Positions 16,077-24,891 are shown, counted from the stretch's first letter. The stretch is 26,665 nt of DNA from an uncultured bacterium (GCA_934875675.1 CAKXIK010000039.1:1-26665), one strand, 5' to 3'. Translations and numbers: made by a program. Notes: a model not told the origin generated them from the letters alone.

Positions 16077-16550
16077 ATGGGTACAGTTATCCTTATCATT
16101 TTGCTGTTCGCTGTCGCGATTGGTCTTATGGCGTGGTCGAAATCCAAGCTTCTCAGCCAAGGAAAAATCATCCAGAGAAGCAACGACTTTATGGAATATG
16201 CGGAAATTTTTACTCTGAAATCCGTGCCCTTTCCGGAGATGGCCCAAATCATCAAGACAGCAAATTTTAAGCAGAATGCCGGTGCGGATGTTTCTGGCAC
16301 AGTAGGCAATATGAGGCTCCAAGCCGGCAGTTATTACACGGCAACGCTGACTTGTACGGAACACACAGAAGAAAAAATGACCTATCGCTTTGAGTTTGTC
16401 AGCTGGCATAGCTCCCACGGTATGCCGAAATATGCCGACGAAATGAACGTGCTGATGACCGCGGTGGAAAAAATATTTCTCGGTATCGACCCGGATACGC
16501 AGGTTTCCCAGGTGAAAAACGACATTAAAACCAAGCGCAGTCTGCTGTAG
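16077..16550 (+). CDS. Single-pass membrane protein (157 aa), unknown function
   Basis: A 157-residue protein with one N-terminal membrane segment (residues 3-20, VILIILLFAVAIGLMAW) and a soluble domain of mixed alpha/beta character. The middle part has the phrases AGSYYTATLTCTEHTEEKMT and YRFEFVSWHSSHGMP, suggesting a small beta-sheet domain. I do not recognise a family. ATG 16077 follows TGAGGAGA. It sits 115 nt after the first small membrane protein gene and 11 nt before the third, so the three are likely co-transcribed. The 16-17 kb signalling operon faces it on the other strand. Confidence 0.8.
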   Translation: MGTVILIILLFAVAIGLMAWSKSKLLSQGKIIQRSNDFMEYAEIFTLKSVPFPEMAQIIKTANFKQNAGADVSGTVGNMRLQAGSYYTATLTCTEHTEEKMTYRFEFVSWHSSHGMPKYADEMNVLMTAVEKIFLGIDPDTQVSQVKNDIKTKRSLL

Positions 16551-16561
16551 GGAGTGAGCGA

Positions 16562-16744
16562 ATGACCGTTCTGATTCTGATTGGTGCCTTTGTTCTTGCT
16601 GCCATTTTGATGCTTGTGTGCAAAGGCATTTATAATGCACTGGGCTCGGCCGCCGACCGCCAGAAAAAGGAAGCCGACCGCGCGAAAGGCGCCTTTGAGG
16701 AAACCAGGCCGGAATCACTGGCAGATCGCTATAAAAAGCAGTGA
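16562..16744 (+). CDS. Small membrane protein (60 aa)
   Basis: A 60-residue protein. One N-terminal membrane helix (3-20, VLILIGAFVLAAILMLV) is followed by a strongly charged, probably helical tail with ADRQKKEADRAKGAFEETRP. ATG 16562 follows AGGGAGTG, 11 nt after the stop of the preceding gene. Its shape, one helix plus a charged coil, suits a regulatory or scaffold micro-protein. No family recognised. A bidirectional terminator follows. Confidence 0.75.
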   Translation: MTVLILIGAFVLAAILMLVCKGIYNALGSAADRQKKEADRAKGAFEETRPESLADRYKKQ

Positions 16745-16811
16745 TTCTCACCGGGTAATCATCGTTACATCGTCGACAAAGTCATTGGAACAAAGGTGAT
16801 TTCCCGCATAT

Positions 16812-16847
16812 AAAAAATAGCCGTCCATGAGGGCGGCTATTTTTTTG
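16812..16847. terminator. Bidirectional terminator between small-protein and signalling operons
   Basis: AAAAAATAGCCGTCC pairs with GGGCGGCTATTTTTTT around ATGA. T runs flank the stem on both strands, so it can end the plus-strand small-protein operon and the minus-strand response-regulator operon. Confidence 0.85.
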
Positions 16848-16886
16848 CAGCGATTTTAAGATGGTAGGCCAGTTTTAAACCAATTC

Positions 16887-17510
16887 TCAATATTTTGGCA
16901 AAATCAATTTTTTATCGACCACATCCACCACAAGCTGCAAAGTGGTACGGTAGCCTGTTTTTTGCAGGAGATTTTTGATGTGATATTTCACAGTGTTGGG
17001 CGTAATGCCGAGATTTTCCGCAATTTCCTCGTACTTATTCCCCAGCACCAGCTCCCGCAGCACCGCAAGCTCCCGCTCGGTCAGTTCGCGGCTGTTGGCA
17101 TAGCCTACGGAAATTGCGGGTGTTTCCGCGGACCAAATCGCCTCTCCGCGCATAATGCGGTCGCAGACAGGAAGAAGCGCTATATCTCCGTACTCTTTAT
17201 ACCAGAAACCGTCACAGCCGCTTTCCTTGGCCTTGCGCAAAAAGGAATGCTCCGGCATGGAGGTCATCATAATAATTTTTATGGCGGGGTAATGCTTTTT
17301 GATGGTTGCCGCCGCCTTCAACCCGGATTCATCGTCTGCGGTGCAAATATCCATCAGGATTAAATCAATTCCGCCGTTCATGCAGGCAATTTCCGCATTC
17401 GCTGCATTTTCAATGGAAGCGACCAGCAGATAATCCTCAGAGCACGCGATGCGATTTTCAATGGTTTCCCGCGAAATTCTGGAATCTTCAACCAATAACA
17501 CTTTCGTCAT
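16887..17510 (-). CDS. NarL/FixJ-family response regulator
   Basis: A 207-residue two-component regulator. The receiver domain (about 1-120) has acidic pocket E8-D9, phosphorylation site D54 (ILMD), a Thr near 85 (MMTS) and a Lys near 104 (WYKEY). The LuxR helix-turn-helix (about 143-195) has LTERELAVLRELVLGNKYEE and NLGITPNTVKYHI. ATG 17510 was preferred over GTG 17519 because of the GGCAGGTG ribosome site. It overlaps the kinase gene by 23 bases, so it is the cognate partner. Candidate targets are the three nearby promoters with the TTGTGTGGGGT box; that link is inference. Confidence 0.93.
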   Translation of the reverse strand: MTKVLLVEDSRISRETIENRIACSEDYLLVASIENAANAEIACMNGGIDLILMDICTADDESGLKAAATIKKHYPAIKIIMMTSMPEHSFLRKAKESGCDGFWYKEYGDIALLPVCDRIMRGEAIWSAETPAISVGYANSRELTERELAVLRELVLGNKYEEIAENLGITPNTVKYHIKNLLQKTGYRTTLQLVVDVVDKKLILPKY

Positions 17511-18534
17511 GTTCTGCACCTGCCTTTCGTTCTTCTGCTCCGGACGGAATATCCAAAATCAGTTTGACGCCGTGGGTACAATCTACTTGCAGTGTCGCGC
17601 CTTCCCGCTCCAGCCTTTGACGAAGATTTCCAAGACCGCTGCCCTCCTTCAACGCACAGGGCTTCCGGATTCCGTTGTCCGATAGTTCCATGTGATAGCC
17701 GAAGTCTGACGGACTGGTTACAACGGTCAGACAGCTTGCCTTTGCGTGCCGCACCGCATTGGTCAGCGCTTCCCGAACGGCTGCGTACAAAAGCAGCCGT
17801 TCTCTGCGCCCGGATGGACGCTCCCCCACAAAATTGATTTGGCAGCCGATCATATGGGCGACTTGCAAAAGCTCCGCTTCGGATGCTTCCTCCGCCGAAA
17901 CGGTTTCCAGCGGAATGTTCGTGAGATTGCGAATGGCATTTTGCCATTCGTTTGCCAGCGTGTCCGCATTTTCCGAAATTGTTTCTTCCCGGAGTGCATT
18001 TCTGGTCGCGATCAGGCATTGCCCCAGTTCATCGTGCACCCGCATTTTTACCGTAACCAGTTCCTTTTCCCGGTTGATCTGAACGATATTTTCTAAAAGC
18101 TCCTTTTGGCGCTGATACATCGCCCGAAGACGGCTGTTTGTTTCATACAGCTCTTCGCTCAGATGGTACAGCTCCGTGATATCGGCGGTTTCCAGCTGAA
18201 TATAGGACTGATCCTTGTCGCTTAGTGTGTCGTGCCGAAACCGCCAGATGCTTCCGTCCGGAAAGGAAAAAGCAAGCTGCTCCTCCGACTCATCTTTTTT
18301 CTGTCCGCTCCATCGAGACAACAGCTTTTTACAGCCGTTTGTGAATGTGATACGGCTTAGTTCTTTCCAAACGCTTTCGCCATTCAGTATGGTATGCCCC
18401 GTCAAAGCAGAGACCAGCTCATTCATTTTGTGATTGACCAGAATGGGCCTGCCGTCCGGCATGGAAAAGCAAAGCCTGCCGGGATAGGTATCAATTGCCT
18501 CCCGGATGATTTGTGGAACCGCATTTCTTCTCAT
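17488..18534 (-). CDS. Soluble sensor histidine kinase (NarX/DesK type, HisKA_3)
   Basis: A 348-residue cytoplasmic kinase with no membrane segment. A PAS-like domain (about 15-125, with PDGRPILVNHKMNEL and FPDGSIWRFR) is followed by a coiled coil, the HisKA_3 dimer helix with H167 in VHDELGQCL, and an HATPase domain with N-box REALTNAVRHA (N259) and G-boxes DNGI and GSGLGNL. It should autophosphorylate His167 and pass phosphate to the response regulator. The ATG at 18534 overlaps the stop of the multi-TM gene (ATGA), and the 3' end overlaps the regulator. Lacking its own membrane domain, it probably takes its signal from the co-encoded membrane sensor. Confidence 0.92.
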   Translation of the reverse strand: MRRNAVPQIIREAIDTYPGRLCFSMPDGRPILVNHKMNELVSALTGHTILNGESVWKELSRITFTNGCKKLLSRWSGQKKDESEEQLAFSFPDGSIWRFRHDTLSDKDQSYIQLETADITELYHLSEELYETNSRLRAMYQRQKELLENIVQINREKELVTVKMRVHDELGQCLIATRNALREETISENADTLANEWQNAIRNLTNIPLETVSAEEASEAELLQVAHMIGCQINFVGERPSGRRERLLLYAAVREALTNAVRHAKASCLTVVTSPSDFGYHMELSDNGIRKPCALKEGSGLGNLRQRLEREGATLQVDCTHGVKLILDIPSGAEERKAGAEHDESVIG

Positions 18535-20165
18535 TCGGCGTACGCTCCTTTCCGAAGGATAATCCGGTATCCGCCGGACGTTGTTTCACAGGTTATCGCG
18601 TCCATTTTCTGCAGATTCGGCGCAGGCGTGCGATCCGATTCAACCGAAATACAGCAATCTCCCCAAAAGGCAACCTGCACGCCGGATGGCGCAAATTGCT
18701 CCTGCTCCAGCACTCGCTCAAACAGATCCAACGCGGAAAGCGCAAACTGAGCCGTATAAACTTCCTCCGGTTGCCCGGAGAGTGCGGTTTTGACCCTGGA
18801 TTCCGACAGGCAGTCCAAAAGATCGCGAAAGCTCAGCTCCACATCTTCGCCGGAAATCTGCCCGTCGGCCTGTCCCGTCAGTCTCAGATTGCACCTTCGT
18901 TTGATATAGGTGCCGACAAAACAGATTTGTCGAAACACGCCGGTGTTATCCGCTTCCGGACGGATGCTTTGCAGCAGATCTTTCATCTTGGAAAGCTGTG
19001 CGCTTACCTCAGAGGAAAGCTGATTATAAATTGCATCCTGTTCCTTTGCGGCGGCGTCCTCGGAGTGAAATTCCAATTCTCTGCCCAGCAGGATGCTTTC
19101 CTGCTTCAGTTCCTCCGTGCTTTGCCGCAGTTCTTCAATGGCGGTATGGATTTGTGAGACGTCCCGCTGCCAGATCAGGAAGCTGTCCTGTACGGGGAAC
19201 ATCTGCAATTCCAGCCCATTTGGAACCGCGACAATAGAATTCTGCTTTAACTGCCGGAAAATCGCCTGCTCTATGGCCGGTGCGCGGCTGGATTTCACAT
19301 ACAGCGTGCCATCCTTAGACACAATTTGCATCGCCACCGTGGAGCAGTCGAAGACCTTCGCATACTGCGTATTGACGGGGATTAGCCCAGTTATAATATA
19401 GATTTTCCATGAAACAGCCTCAATGAAGAATACACCGGCGGAAAATTCGATCAGCTCCCAGTTGACGGAAAAGGAAGCCACCGTGTAGGGCGTTCCGAAC
19501 AGGAGGAGCAACAGCAGTTCCGAAAACGGAGCGAGTTTTTTCAGCAGACTGGCGTGCTTCATGGTCTGGTTCCGTTTGCAGATGACCACCGTGCGCGCGC
19601 AGATGAGCACCAGCGCCCATCCATAAATTAGATATGTACCAATATATGGGTGGAAATACAGATTGGGCTGCAGTTCGCTTTTTACCAGATAGCACACAAA
19701 ATGATGTAGATTATCTGTGAGGGCCAAGGTTATCAGTGACGCTGCCGGGAGCGTGAGCAGATACCACCGCGGGGAAAAGCGATATTCGTCTCCACGTCCC
19801 AAGCCAAATGACGCATAAAACCCCAGCAGGGGGACTGCAACAGCAGGAATGAGAATGAAATATCCTGAGTACCGCATCCAGTAAAGGTACGGGTATAAAA
19901 ACGCGTCCTGAACAAATCGAACTGTCAGCCAAAACAGCATCACGCTGGCGTTACCCAGCAAAAAAATCCGCATGCTCTTTTGCGTAAAACGCGTTCGGAT
20001 GGAGTTTATCCAGCCAAATATAAGCACCAGATAAGCCGTATAAACGACGTATGGTCTGATGAAATCACCAGGCAGCAGGTGCAGGCTGAACTGGCGATAC
20101 GCAGAGACAAGAACCAGCAGCAGAAAAGCAAGGAAAAAGAAACGGTTTTCTTTTATTTTTCGCAT
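18531..20165 (-). CDS. Multi-TM sensor protein with PAS-like and degenerate kinase region
   Basis: About 544 residues. The first 275 contain seven to eight hydrophobic helices, as in proteins annotated as histidine kinase N-terminal 7TM region. A PAS-like segment (STVAMQIVSKDGTLYVKSSR) follows, then a coiled coil rich in Glu/Gln, then a C-terminal part where a kinase would be. There, no H-box, N-box or glycine-rich ATP loops are visible; YIKRRCNLRL is all that recalls LytS-like sequences. It is therefore probably a ligand receptor working through the separate soluble kinase encoded next (ATGA overlap). ATG 20165 is used; TTG 20204 has a better ribosome site (AGGAAG, 7 nt) and would add 13 residues. 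Ligand unknown. Confidence 0.8.
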   Translation of the reverse strand: MRKIKENRFFFLAFLLLVLVSAYRQFSLHLLPGDFIRPYVVYTAYLVLIFGWINSIRTRFTQKSMRIFLLGNASVMLFWLTVRFVQDAFLYPYLYWMRYSGYFILIPAVAVPLLGFYASFGLGRGDEYRFSPRWYLLTLPAASLITLALTDNLHHFVCYLVKSELQPNLYFHPYIGTYLIYGWALVLICARTVVICKRNQTMKHASLLKKLAPFSELLLLLLFGTPYTVASFSVNWELIEFSAGVFFIEAVSWKIYIITGLIPVNTQYAKVFDCSTVAMQIVSKDGTLYVKSSRAPAIEQAIFRQLKQNSIVAVPNGLELQMFPVQDSFLIWQRDVSQIHTAIEELRQSTEELKQESILLGRELEFHSEDAAAKEQDAIYNQLSSEVSAQLSKMKDLLQSIRPEADNTGVFRQICFVGTYIKRRCNLRLTGQADGQISGEDVELSFRDLLDCLSESRVKTALSGQPEEVYTAQFALSALDLFERVLEQEQFAPSGVQVAFWGDCCISVESDRTPAPNLQKMDAITCETTSGGYRIILRKGAYAE

Positions 20166-20289
20166 CAAACAGCATCGCCCCCACAACCCCATGCTTGTTT
20201 TCAAGTCTCTGCTTCCTATTATATCACTTTTATATCACTTTAAAAAAGATACGGATAACAGATTCCCATTATCTTTGCCGTTCCATCCA

Positions 20290-21354
20290 TCAGAACAACC
20301 CTGCAAAAAGGCTTCCCATCCAGAGAAAATAGATGGCATACAGGAGGACGGTCAGTGCCGTCCATGTAATGGCCCCTGCCAGTGCGCCTTTCCCTGCGGA
20401 TTTTGCACGCAGTGGGAGGGAATCTTTCCAAACCAGATACAGAATCAGCCCAACTACCGGAGCGAAGAAGCCAAGAGCCGCAAACCCGCCGGATGGTGCA
20501 TCTGCAGGATTGGAACCTGTTTGTAGATTGCCAACTCCCTGGCTGCAAGCGACGGATGACGCATCTATTCGGTTGCCGCAGCTCGGGCAAAAGGCGGCGT
20601 TTTCGATCAGCTTCGCCCCACAGGCCGGGCAAAACGCAAAGGTTGCAGCGGAAACCGGGGATACCGAATCGGCGCAATCGGACACGGTATTCACTGGTAT
20701 CTGAGATGCAGGACCATGAAAGGCTGTCTGTCCGACAGGCGCAGCCGTCTGCGCATAGGGATAGGCAAGCCAGCGGAACAGCAGGAAGTAGGTGATGCCG
20801 TTAAAGAGTACAGAGAACATGCTGAATAGCAGCAGATAGCTCGGATAGCCTAGGACAACCGTTTGGAAAAAACCGTATGCACCCGCAACGGTAAGAAGAA
20901 TTGCCGGCAAAAACCACCGCTTTCTGAATCTGTCTGTCATTGAATCAGATTCATGCAGGAGCAGTTTAGCGGAAAAAAGAATGGCAACTACCGCCGCCGC
21001 CGTGGAAAGCAGAGAAAACACGGCGGACAGCAGCATCAGATTGGTTCTTCCGGCCAACAGCGGAGTAAGGCAGAGAACGGTAGTCCATACCCACAGCGCG
21101 GACAGTGCTCCCAGCAAAAGGCCGCTCCGCTTTTTTTGAAGCAGAACAACCGCCAGAAACACAACAAGAAGCAGCCTTAGAAAGGTGGAAATTTGCGAGG
21201 TAAGAACGGCAGGCTGCCGTGAAATCACCGGCAGCAGTCTGTACAGCGTGGAAACAAACTGGATTAGGCCGCTGAATGCCGAAACGAGGAGCAGAATTGC
21301 CGCAGCCGGAAACTTTACTCTTTTTGTTGTTTCCTCCAAAATTGTATCAACCAT
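20290..21354 (-). CDS. Multi-pass membrane protein with zinc ribbon
   Basis: A 354-residue membrane protein. About six hydrophobic segments lie in the first 200 residues. A cytoplasmic zinc ribbon C-x2-C-x10-C-x2-C (FCPACGAKLIENAAFCPSCG) follows, then a Gly/Ala-rich stretch and two more helices at the C-terminus. The zinc ribbon probably has a structural or docking role. ATG 21354 follows AGGGGGT; an upstream TTG at 21384 is less likely. Its promoter carries the TTGTGTGGGGT box and points away from the lipoprotein gene. Only 85 nt without a hairpin separate it from the sensor operon, so read-through could make the whole set one autoregulated operon. No family-level function known. Confidence 0.8.
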   Translation of the reverse strand: MVDTILEETTKRVKFPAAAILLLVSAFSGLIQFVSTLYRLLPVISRQPAVLTSQISTFLRLLLVVFLAVVLLQKKRSGLLLGALSALWVWTTVLCLTPLLAGRTNLMLLSAVFSLLSTAAAVVAILFSAKLLLHESDSMTDRFRKRWFLPAILLTVAGAYGFFQTVVLGYPSYLLLFSMFSVLFNGITYFLLFRWLAYPYAQTAAPVGQTAFHGPASQIPVNTVSDCADSVSPVSAATFAFCPACGAKLIENAAFCPSCGNRIDASSVACSQGVGNLQTGSNPADAPSGGFAALGFFAPVVGLILYLVWKDSLPLRAKSAGKGALAGAITWTALTVLLYAIYFLWMGSLFAGLF

Positions 21355-21409
21355 TTGACATACCCCCTGTAAAAGCAGATACAAAATCCGCTAATTTTAA
21401 GATAAATTG

Positions 21410-21541
21410 ATTATACAGTTCCACAGAAAAAATTACCCCACACAATCGGGTAGGATACTGCCGCGTCTGTACTTTTTTTCATGAAAAGTGCAGAGAGCTA
21501 CCCGATTGTGTGGGGTGCTTTTCGTCTTGTGCTGCTAAAAT
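21410..21541. promoter_or_regulatory. Divergent promoter pair within a 19-bp perfect inverted repeat
   Basis: Arms 21435-21453 and 21498-21516 are perfect 19-bp inverted copies, 44 nt apart. Each holds the box TTGTGTGGGGT reading outward. On the minus strand the box ends 19 nt before TATAAT (21415-21410), serving the zinc-ribbon gene. On the plus strand it ends 19 nt before TAAAAT (21536-21541), serving the lipoprotein gene. Neither promoter has a good -35. The spacing equals that at 15664-15699, so one regulator probably reads all three. Confidence 0.8.
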
Positions 21542-21573
21542 GATTGCAGTCTAAGAAAAAGGAGAAGAAAATC

Positions 21574-23004
21574 ATGAAGCCGATCTGTAAATTCAAACAG
21601 GCGCTTTCTGTTTTGATGGCGCTTTGCCTCCTACTTGCACTTTCCGGCTGAGGTGCGTCCGCCACAACGTCGGCCCCGGCTGAAACGGAGGGAAGTACTG
21701 TACAAACCACGCCAGAAAATACGGAAATCACGTCTTCACCGTCCGAAGAACCGGAAGACACAGCCGCTCCCTTCTGGCAGTCAGCCCGCGAAAAAATAGG
21801 CTCCGACGACCTGTATATTTTTCAGGCACACAGCTTCTCGGAGAATGCGGCCTGGATTATAATTGCTCAGGATAAAAGTTCGGGCGTGGTTGAAAACTCC
21901 ATGCTGTGCCTGATTGATACGGAAGGAAACATGCTGTATAGTTCCCCGGTACAGGGTACCGAATATAAAGATTATGTAACCACAAACTTCAGCAGCGGAG
22001 TGTCTCTGGTAAGCACCGATGAGGATCAGTATATTATCAGCAACAAAGGCGAAGTGGTATGGAGCATATTGGACAACGGAGTGTCCGAGGGTGAGCGTCT
22101 GTTCGGAAAGGACAGCGTTGAATCAATAGTTCTTGACAACAGCAACAGGTCGGGATACTATTCCTATTCTGACGATATTGTTTACGGCGTAAATGTTTTC
22201 AACGGCTGGACCCTTGTTGATATGTATGTAAATAATTTTGACGGAACGGGAGATTATTACGGAATACTGAATCCGGACGGGACCTGGCTGCTTGAGCCGC
22301 AGAAAAAAATGATTTATATGGACCCGTATACGCATTATGCCTACTGGCAAAACAATGATGATTCTTTCCACGGAGATACATACGTGTGCATGAACCTGGA
22401 AACAAAAGAAACGACAGACTGCGGATATATAAAAGGAAATGTATTTCCGACAGACCCCGATGATTGCGAGACGGTTATCGGCTGGGAAAATGCACGCCAT
22501 TTAAAGGAGCAGGACGGACTTATCTATGATGCGGACAAGAATGCCTTTATAGATGAAAGCGGCGCGCCTGTAATCGACTGTTCAAAATATACCTTCTATG
22601 CATCCTTCACGCCGAAATTCCACAACGGTTACAGTGTGCTGGCCATTTTAAACCCTGACGGAGTGCCCTATATAACCGTAATTGATAAGTCAGGCAACCA
22701 GGTGTTTGCCCCGATAAAATTCCAGGCGGATAGCAATACGGAAAATTTCATGTACGGTTATGTTGATGAGGAGCGATTTGTGATGACGGCCGCGAAACAG
22801 CCGGATTTTTATGAGATGGAGATGAGCTGTCAGGGCGATGAAGGCGGCGAATATATTGATTTGACAGGGAAAAAGATGACCGATATCTATTCCGAATACC
22901 GAATGTTTTATCCCTATTCATGCGGCCTGGCGCTGGTAGAGGGCAATAACGCCGACTATCATTATCTGGACACGGACGGCAATGACGCGTTTCCCACTGA
23001 ATAA
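21574..23004 (+). pseudogene. Lipoprotein with WG-repeat-like domain; TGA at the lipobox cysteine codon
   Basis: A 476-codon gene starting at ATG 21574 after AAAAAGGAG. The signal peptide (positive start, hydrophobic core) runs into LLLALSG, and codon 26, where the lipobox Cys belongs, is TGA (21649-21651). The frame then stays open through a Thr/Ser/Glu-rich linker and a beta-rich domain to TAA 23002. The domain has phrases like those of WG-repeat proteins (YYGILNPDGTWLLEPQ, GNQVFAPIKF, EYIDLTGKKMTDIY). One base change from TGC or TGT explains the stop. As read, only a 25-residue signal peptide is made; an internal GTG at 21886 could not give an exported protein. Selenocysteine insertion is conceivable but no convincing SECIS-like hairpin follows. 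It shares the boxed promoter of the signalling locus. Confidence 0.8.
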
Positions 23005-23131
23005 ACACAGACATGCCAATCCATAGCGTAGATTGATAGAATCGAAGGTCGTTGCGAAATGAAAGTAGCGGCAAAATATAAAATGAACTCTGCCGCTTTA
23101 GGGCATGAATCTGTCAAGGAAAAGTAGTCAC

Positions 23132-23276
23132 AGGAAATTGGATGTCACCAGCTTCGACTCCACGGACTCCCTGAGGTTTACGGTGGGGATCGTGGATGAA
23201 AACCACATTGATCTGATCGGGAGCGGAGGAACCACACAATTATCACGTGTGGGATGACAGCGTGACCATAGTGTAG
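23132..23276 (+). pseudogene. Decayed gene fragment
   Basis: A short stretch reads like protein in two frames: RKLDVTSFDSTDSLRFTVGI, then VDENHIDLIGSG, then after a shift near 23226 EEPHNYHVWDDSVTIV and a stop. No start or ribosome site is present. The parent family is not recognised. The rest of 23005-23454, about 450 bases, shows no supportable gene; a 60-codon frame at 23292-23474 lacks a ribosome site. Confidence 0.4.
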
Positions 23277-23454
23277 ATCTTCGTTTGCCGCGTGGCGGTC
23301 ATTGTGATTGCCTATTATGCAGGAAAACCGAAACATGACCAAATGATTGCAGATCAGAAAATGATGGCCCCTATGTCTGGTACTAAAACGCGGAACGGTT
23401 TTCCCTCTTGCAATGATTTTTTGCAGGACATACCGATTTGCACATATTATTTCG

Positions 23455-23498
23455 AAGGGACTGTTGCAGAATGAGAATTCTGAGGCAGTCCCTTTTTG
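23455..23498 (+). terminator. Hairpin with T tract at the IS end
   Basis: AAGGGACTG (23455-23463) pairs with CAGTCCCTT (23486-23494), with CAGAAT/ATTCTG inside, and TTTTTG follows. Such a hairpin can shield the transposase from outside transcription on the plus strand. Confidence 0.65.
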
Positions 23499-23616
23499 TT
23501 CTCTTCGAGCGTCAACGTGCAGAGAAGTGGGGGATAATAATCAGATTTTGGCAGCACAAAACCAGACCCCGAGCCAAGCACGGCATCAAATGTGGAAAAC
23601 TGAAATTGTAAGTTGG

Positions 23617-24850
23617 CTAAGTCGCATGAATTTCGGAAAGATGAATCTGCAATCTGCCGTTTTCCCGCTTCATCCAGTATTTTTTCAGGTTGAACGCCAG
23701 CGCGAGAAAGAACATCTCAACCCGGATATTTGCTTTGCCCCGGGTCAAAAAGCGGCGGAAGCCAAAGTCGTTTTTTTAGGAGTGCAAAAGTTCCTTCGGA
23801 TTGGATAGAACGGCACAGCCGTAAATGGATTCCATGCTCGGTTGTAATATTTTGCTGAGACTGCTCGCGTTTTTTCCAAAATGTTTTTCGAAGCATAATC
23901 TCCTTGGGATGTTCCGCATTTTTTGCCTTGCAGTAAGTGGCTCTGCAGGGGCAACTGCTGCAGTTCTCGCAGCGATACCAACCGGTCGTCACCAGTTGCC
24001 CGTGGTGCAGCTCGGTGCTTTCTCTGCGCAGGTAAAGATAGTTTTCTAAACTCTCATAGCCTGCATCAGCTGCCACCTCGGCATATCTTTTTCTGTGATG
24101 AAACTGCATTGTCTGTAAAAAGGGAACCAGTGTACCAACATCGGTTCGGTTGGAAAATGCCTCAATTCCGGTTATGAATTCGCTGTTCGTTGCTGCCTGA
24201 ATATTATAGCCCGGTTTCAGTTGTCCGTTTCGCATATGGTCTTCCTTCATGCGCATAAAGGTCGCATCGGGATCCGTTTTTGAGTAGCTGTTTCGGCTTG
24301 AACCCATAATCTCCAAAGACTTTACATAGCCCGCCCAGCGATTTTCTAATTGTTTCAGCTCATCCCAATATCTTTGTTCCGGGCTTTTCCTGTGGCCGCT
24401 TCCATGCACAACCACTGCCGGACACGTGTTTTCCAGATGCGTACGCAGTTCCTCAAGTGTTTGCATGCCGATTGCTGCCCGTACGGACTCTCTCACTTTG
24501 CTCAAGGCCTTCTCAATGCTTCTACGCCACCGAAATGTATACCGTCCTGCGCGGCTTTCCAGTTTGGTGCCGTCGATAAATACCACATCATGGTCTACTG
24601 CGCCCCTCTCTTTGACATACTGGTAAAACAATTCCTCTACTGCTTCCGCACATCGTCCGGTACGGAAACGCGCAATGGTACTGTGGTCCGGTGCCGGGCT
24701 GTCCTTCAGCAACCACATAAAGTCAATACGGTACTGGCATGCTTCCTCTAAAGCTCTGGATGAGTAGATCCCACACTGGTATCCGTATGCCATTACCTTG
24801 AACATCACCCGTGGTTCGACCTTCGATTTCCGGCCTTTAGCCGAATACAC
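23617..24850 (-). pseudogene. IS1182-family transposase, N-truncated and frameshifted
   Basis: The IS1182/IS5-like DDE transposase is recognised from SAKGRKSKVEPRVMFKVMAY, GIYSSRALEEACQYRIDFMW, the DVVFIDGTKLESRAGRYTF block, DAGYESLENY and the Cys-rich YRCENCSSCPCRATYCKA. About 60 N-terminal residues are missing: the family sequence begins only near the GTG at 24850 (KIAVYSAKGR) and fuses to unrelated DNA. Near the end the frame is lost in a run of seven A (23771-23777). Removing one A gives ALLKNDFGFRRFLTRGKANI, then RVEMFFLALAFNLKKYW, and a stop at 23617, as expected for the family. Read without correction the protein ends at 23717. It is not expected to be active. Confidence 0.88.
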
Positions 24851-24891
24851 AGCTATTTTCTTTGCGCGTGCCGAACGGCATCCTTGTTGTA

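Noticed and set aside
21649..21700. Selenocysteine insertion at the lipobox TGA
   Set aside because: No convincing stem-loop with the right spacing follows the TGA; a point mutation or read error is simpler.
23292..23474. 60-codon plus-strand frame
   Set aside because: No ribosome site or family resemblance, and it ends inside the IS-end hairpin.
23771..23777. Programmed frameshift in the IS1182 transposase A7 run
   Set aside because: The family uses a single frame, the shift needed is +1, and the N-terminus is also missing, so decay or error is more likely.
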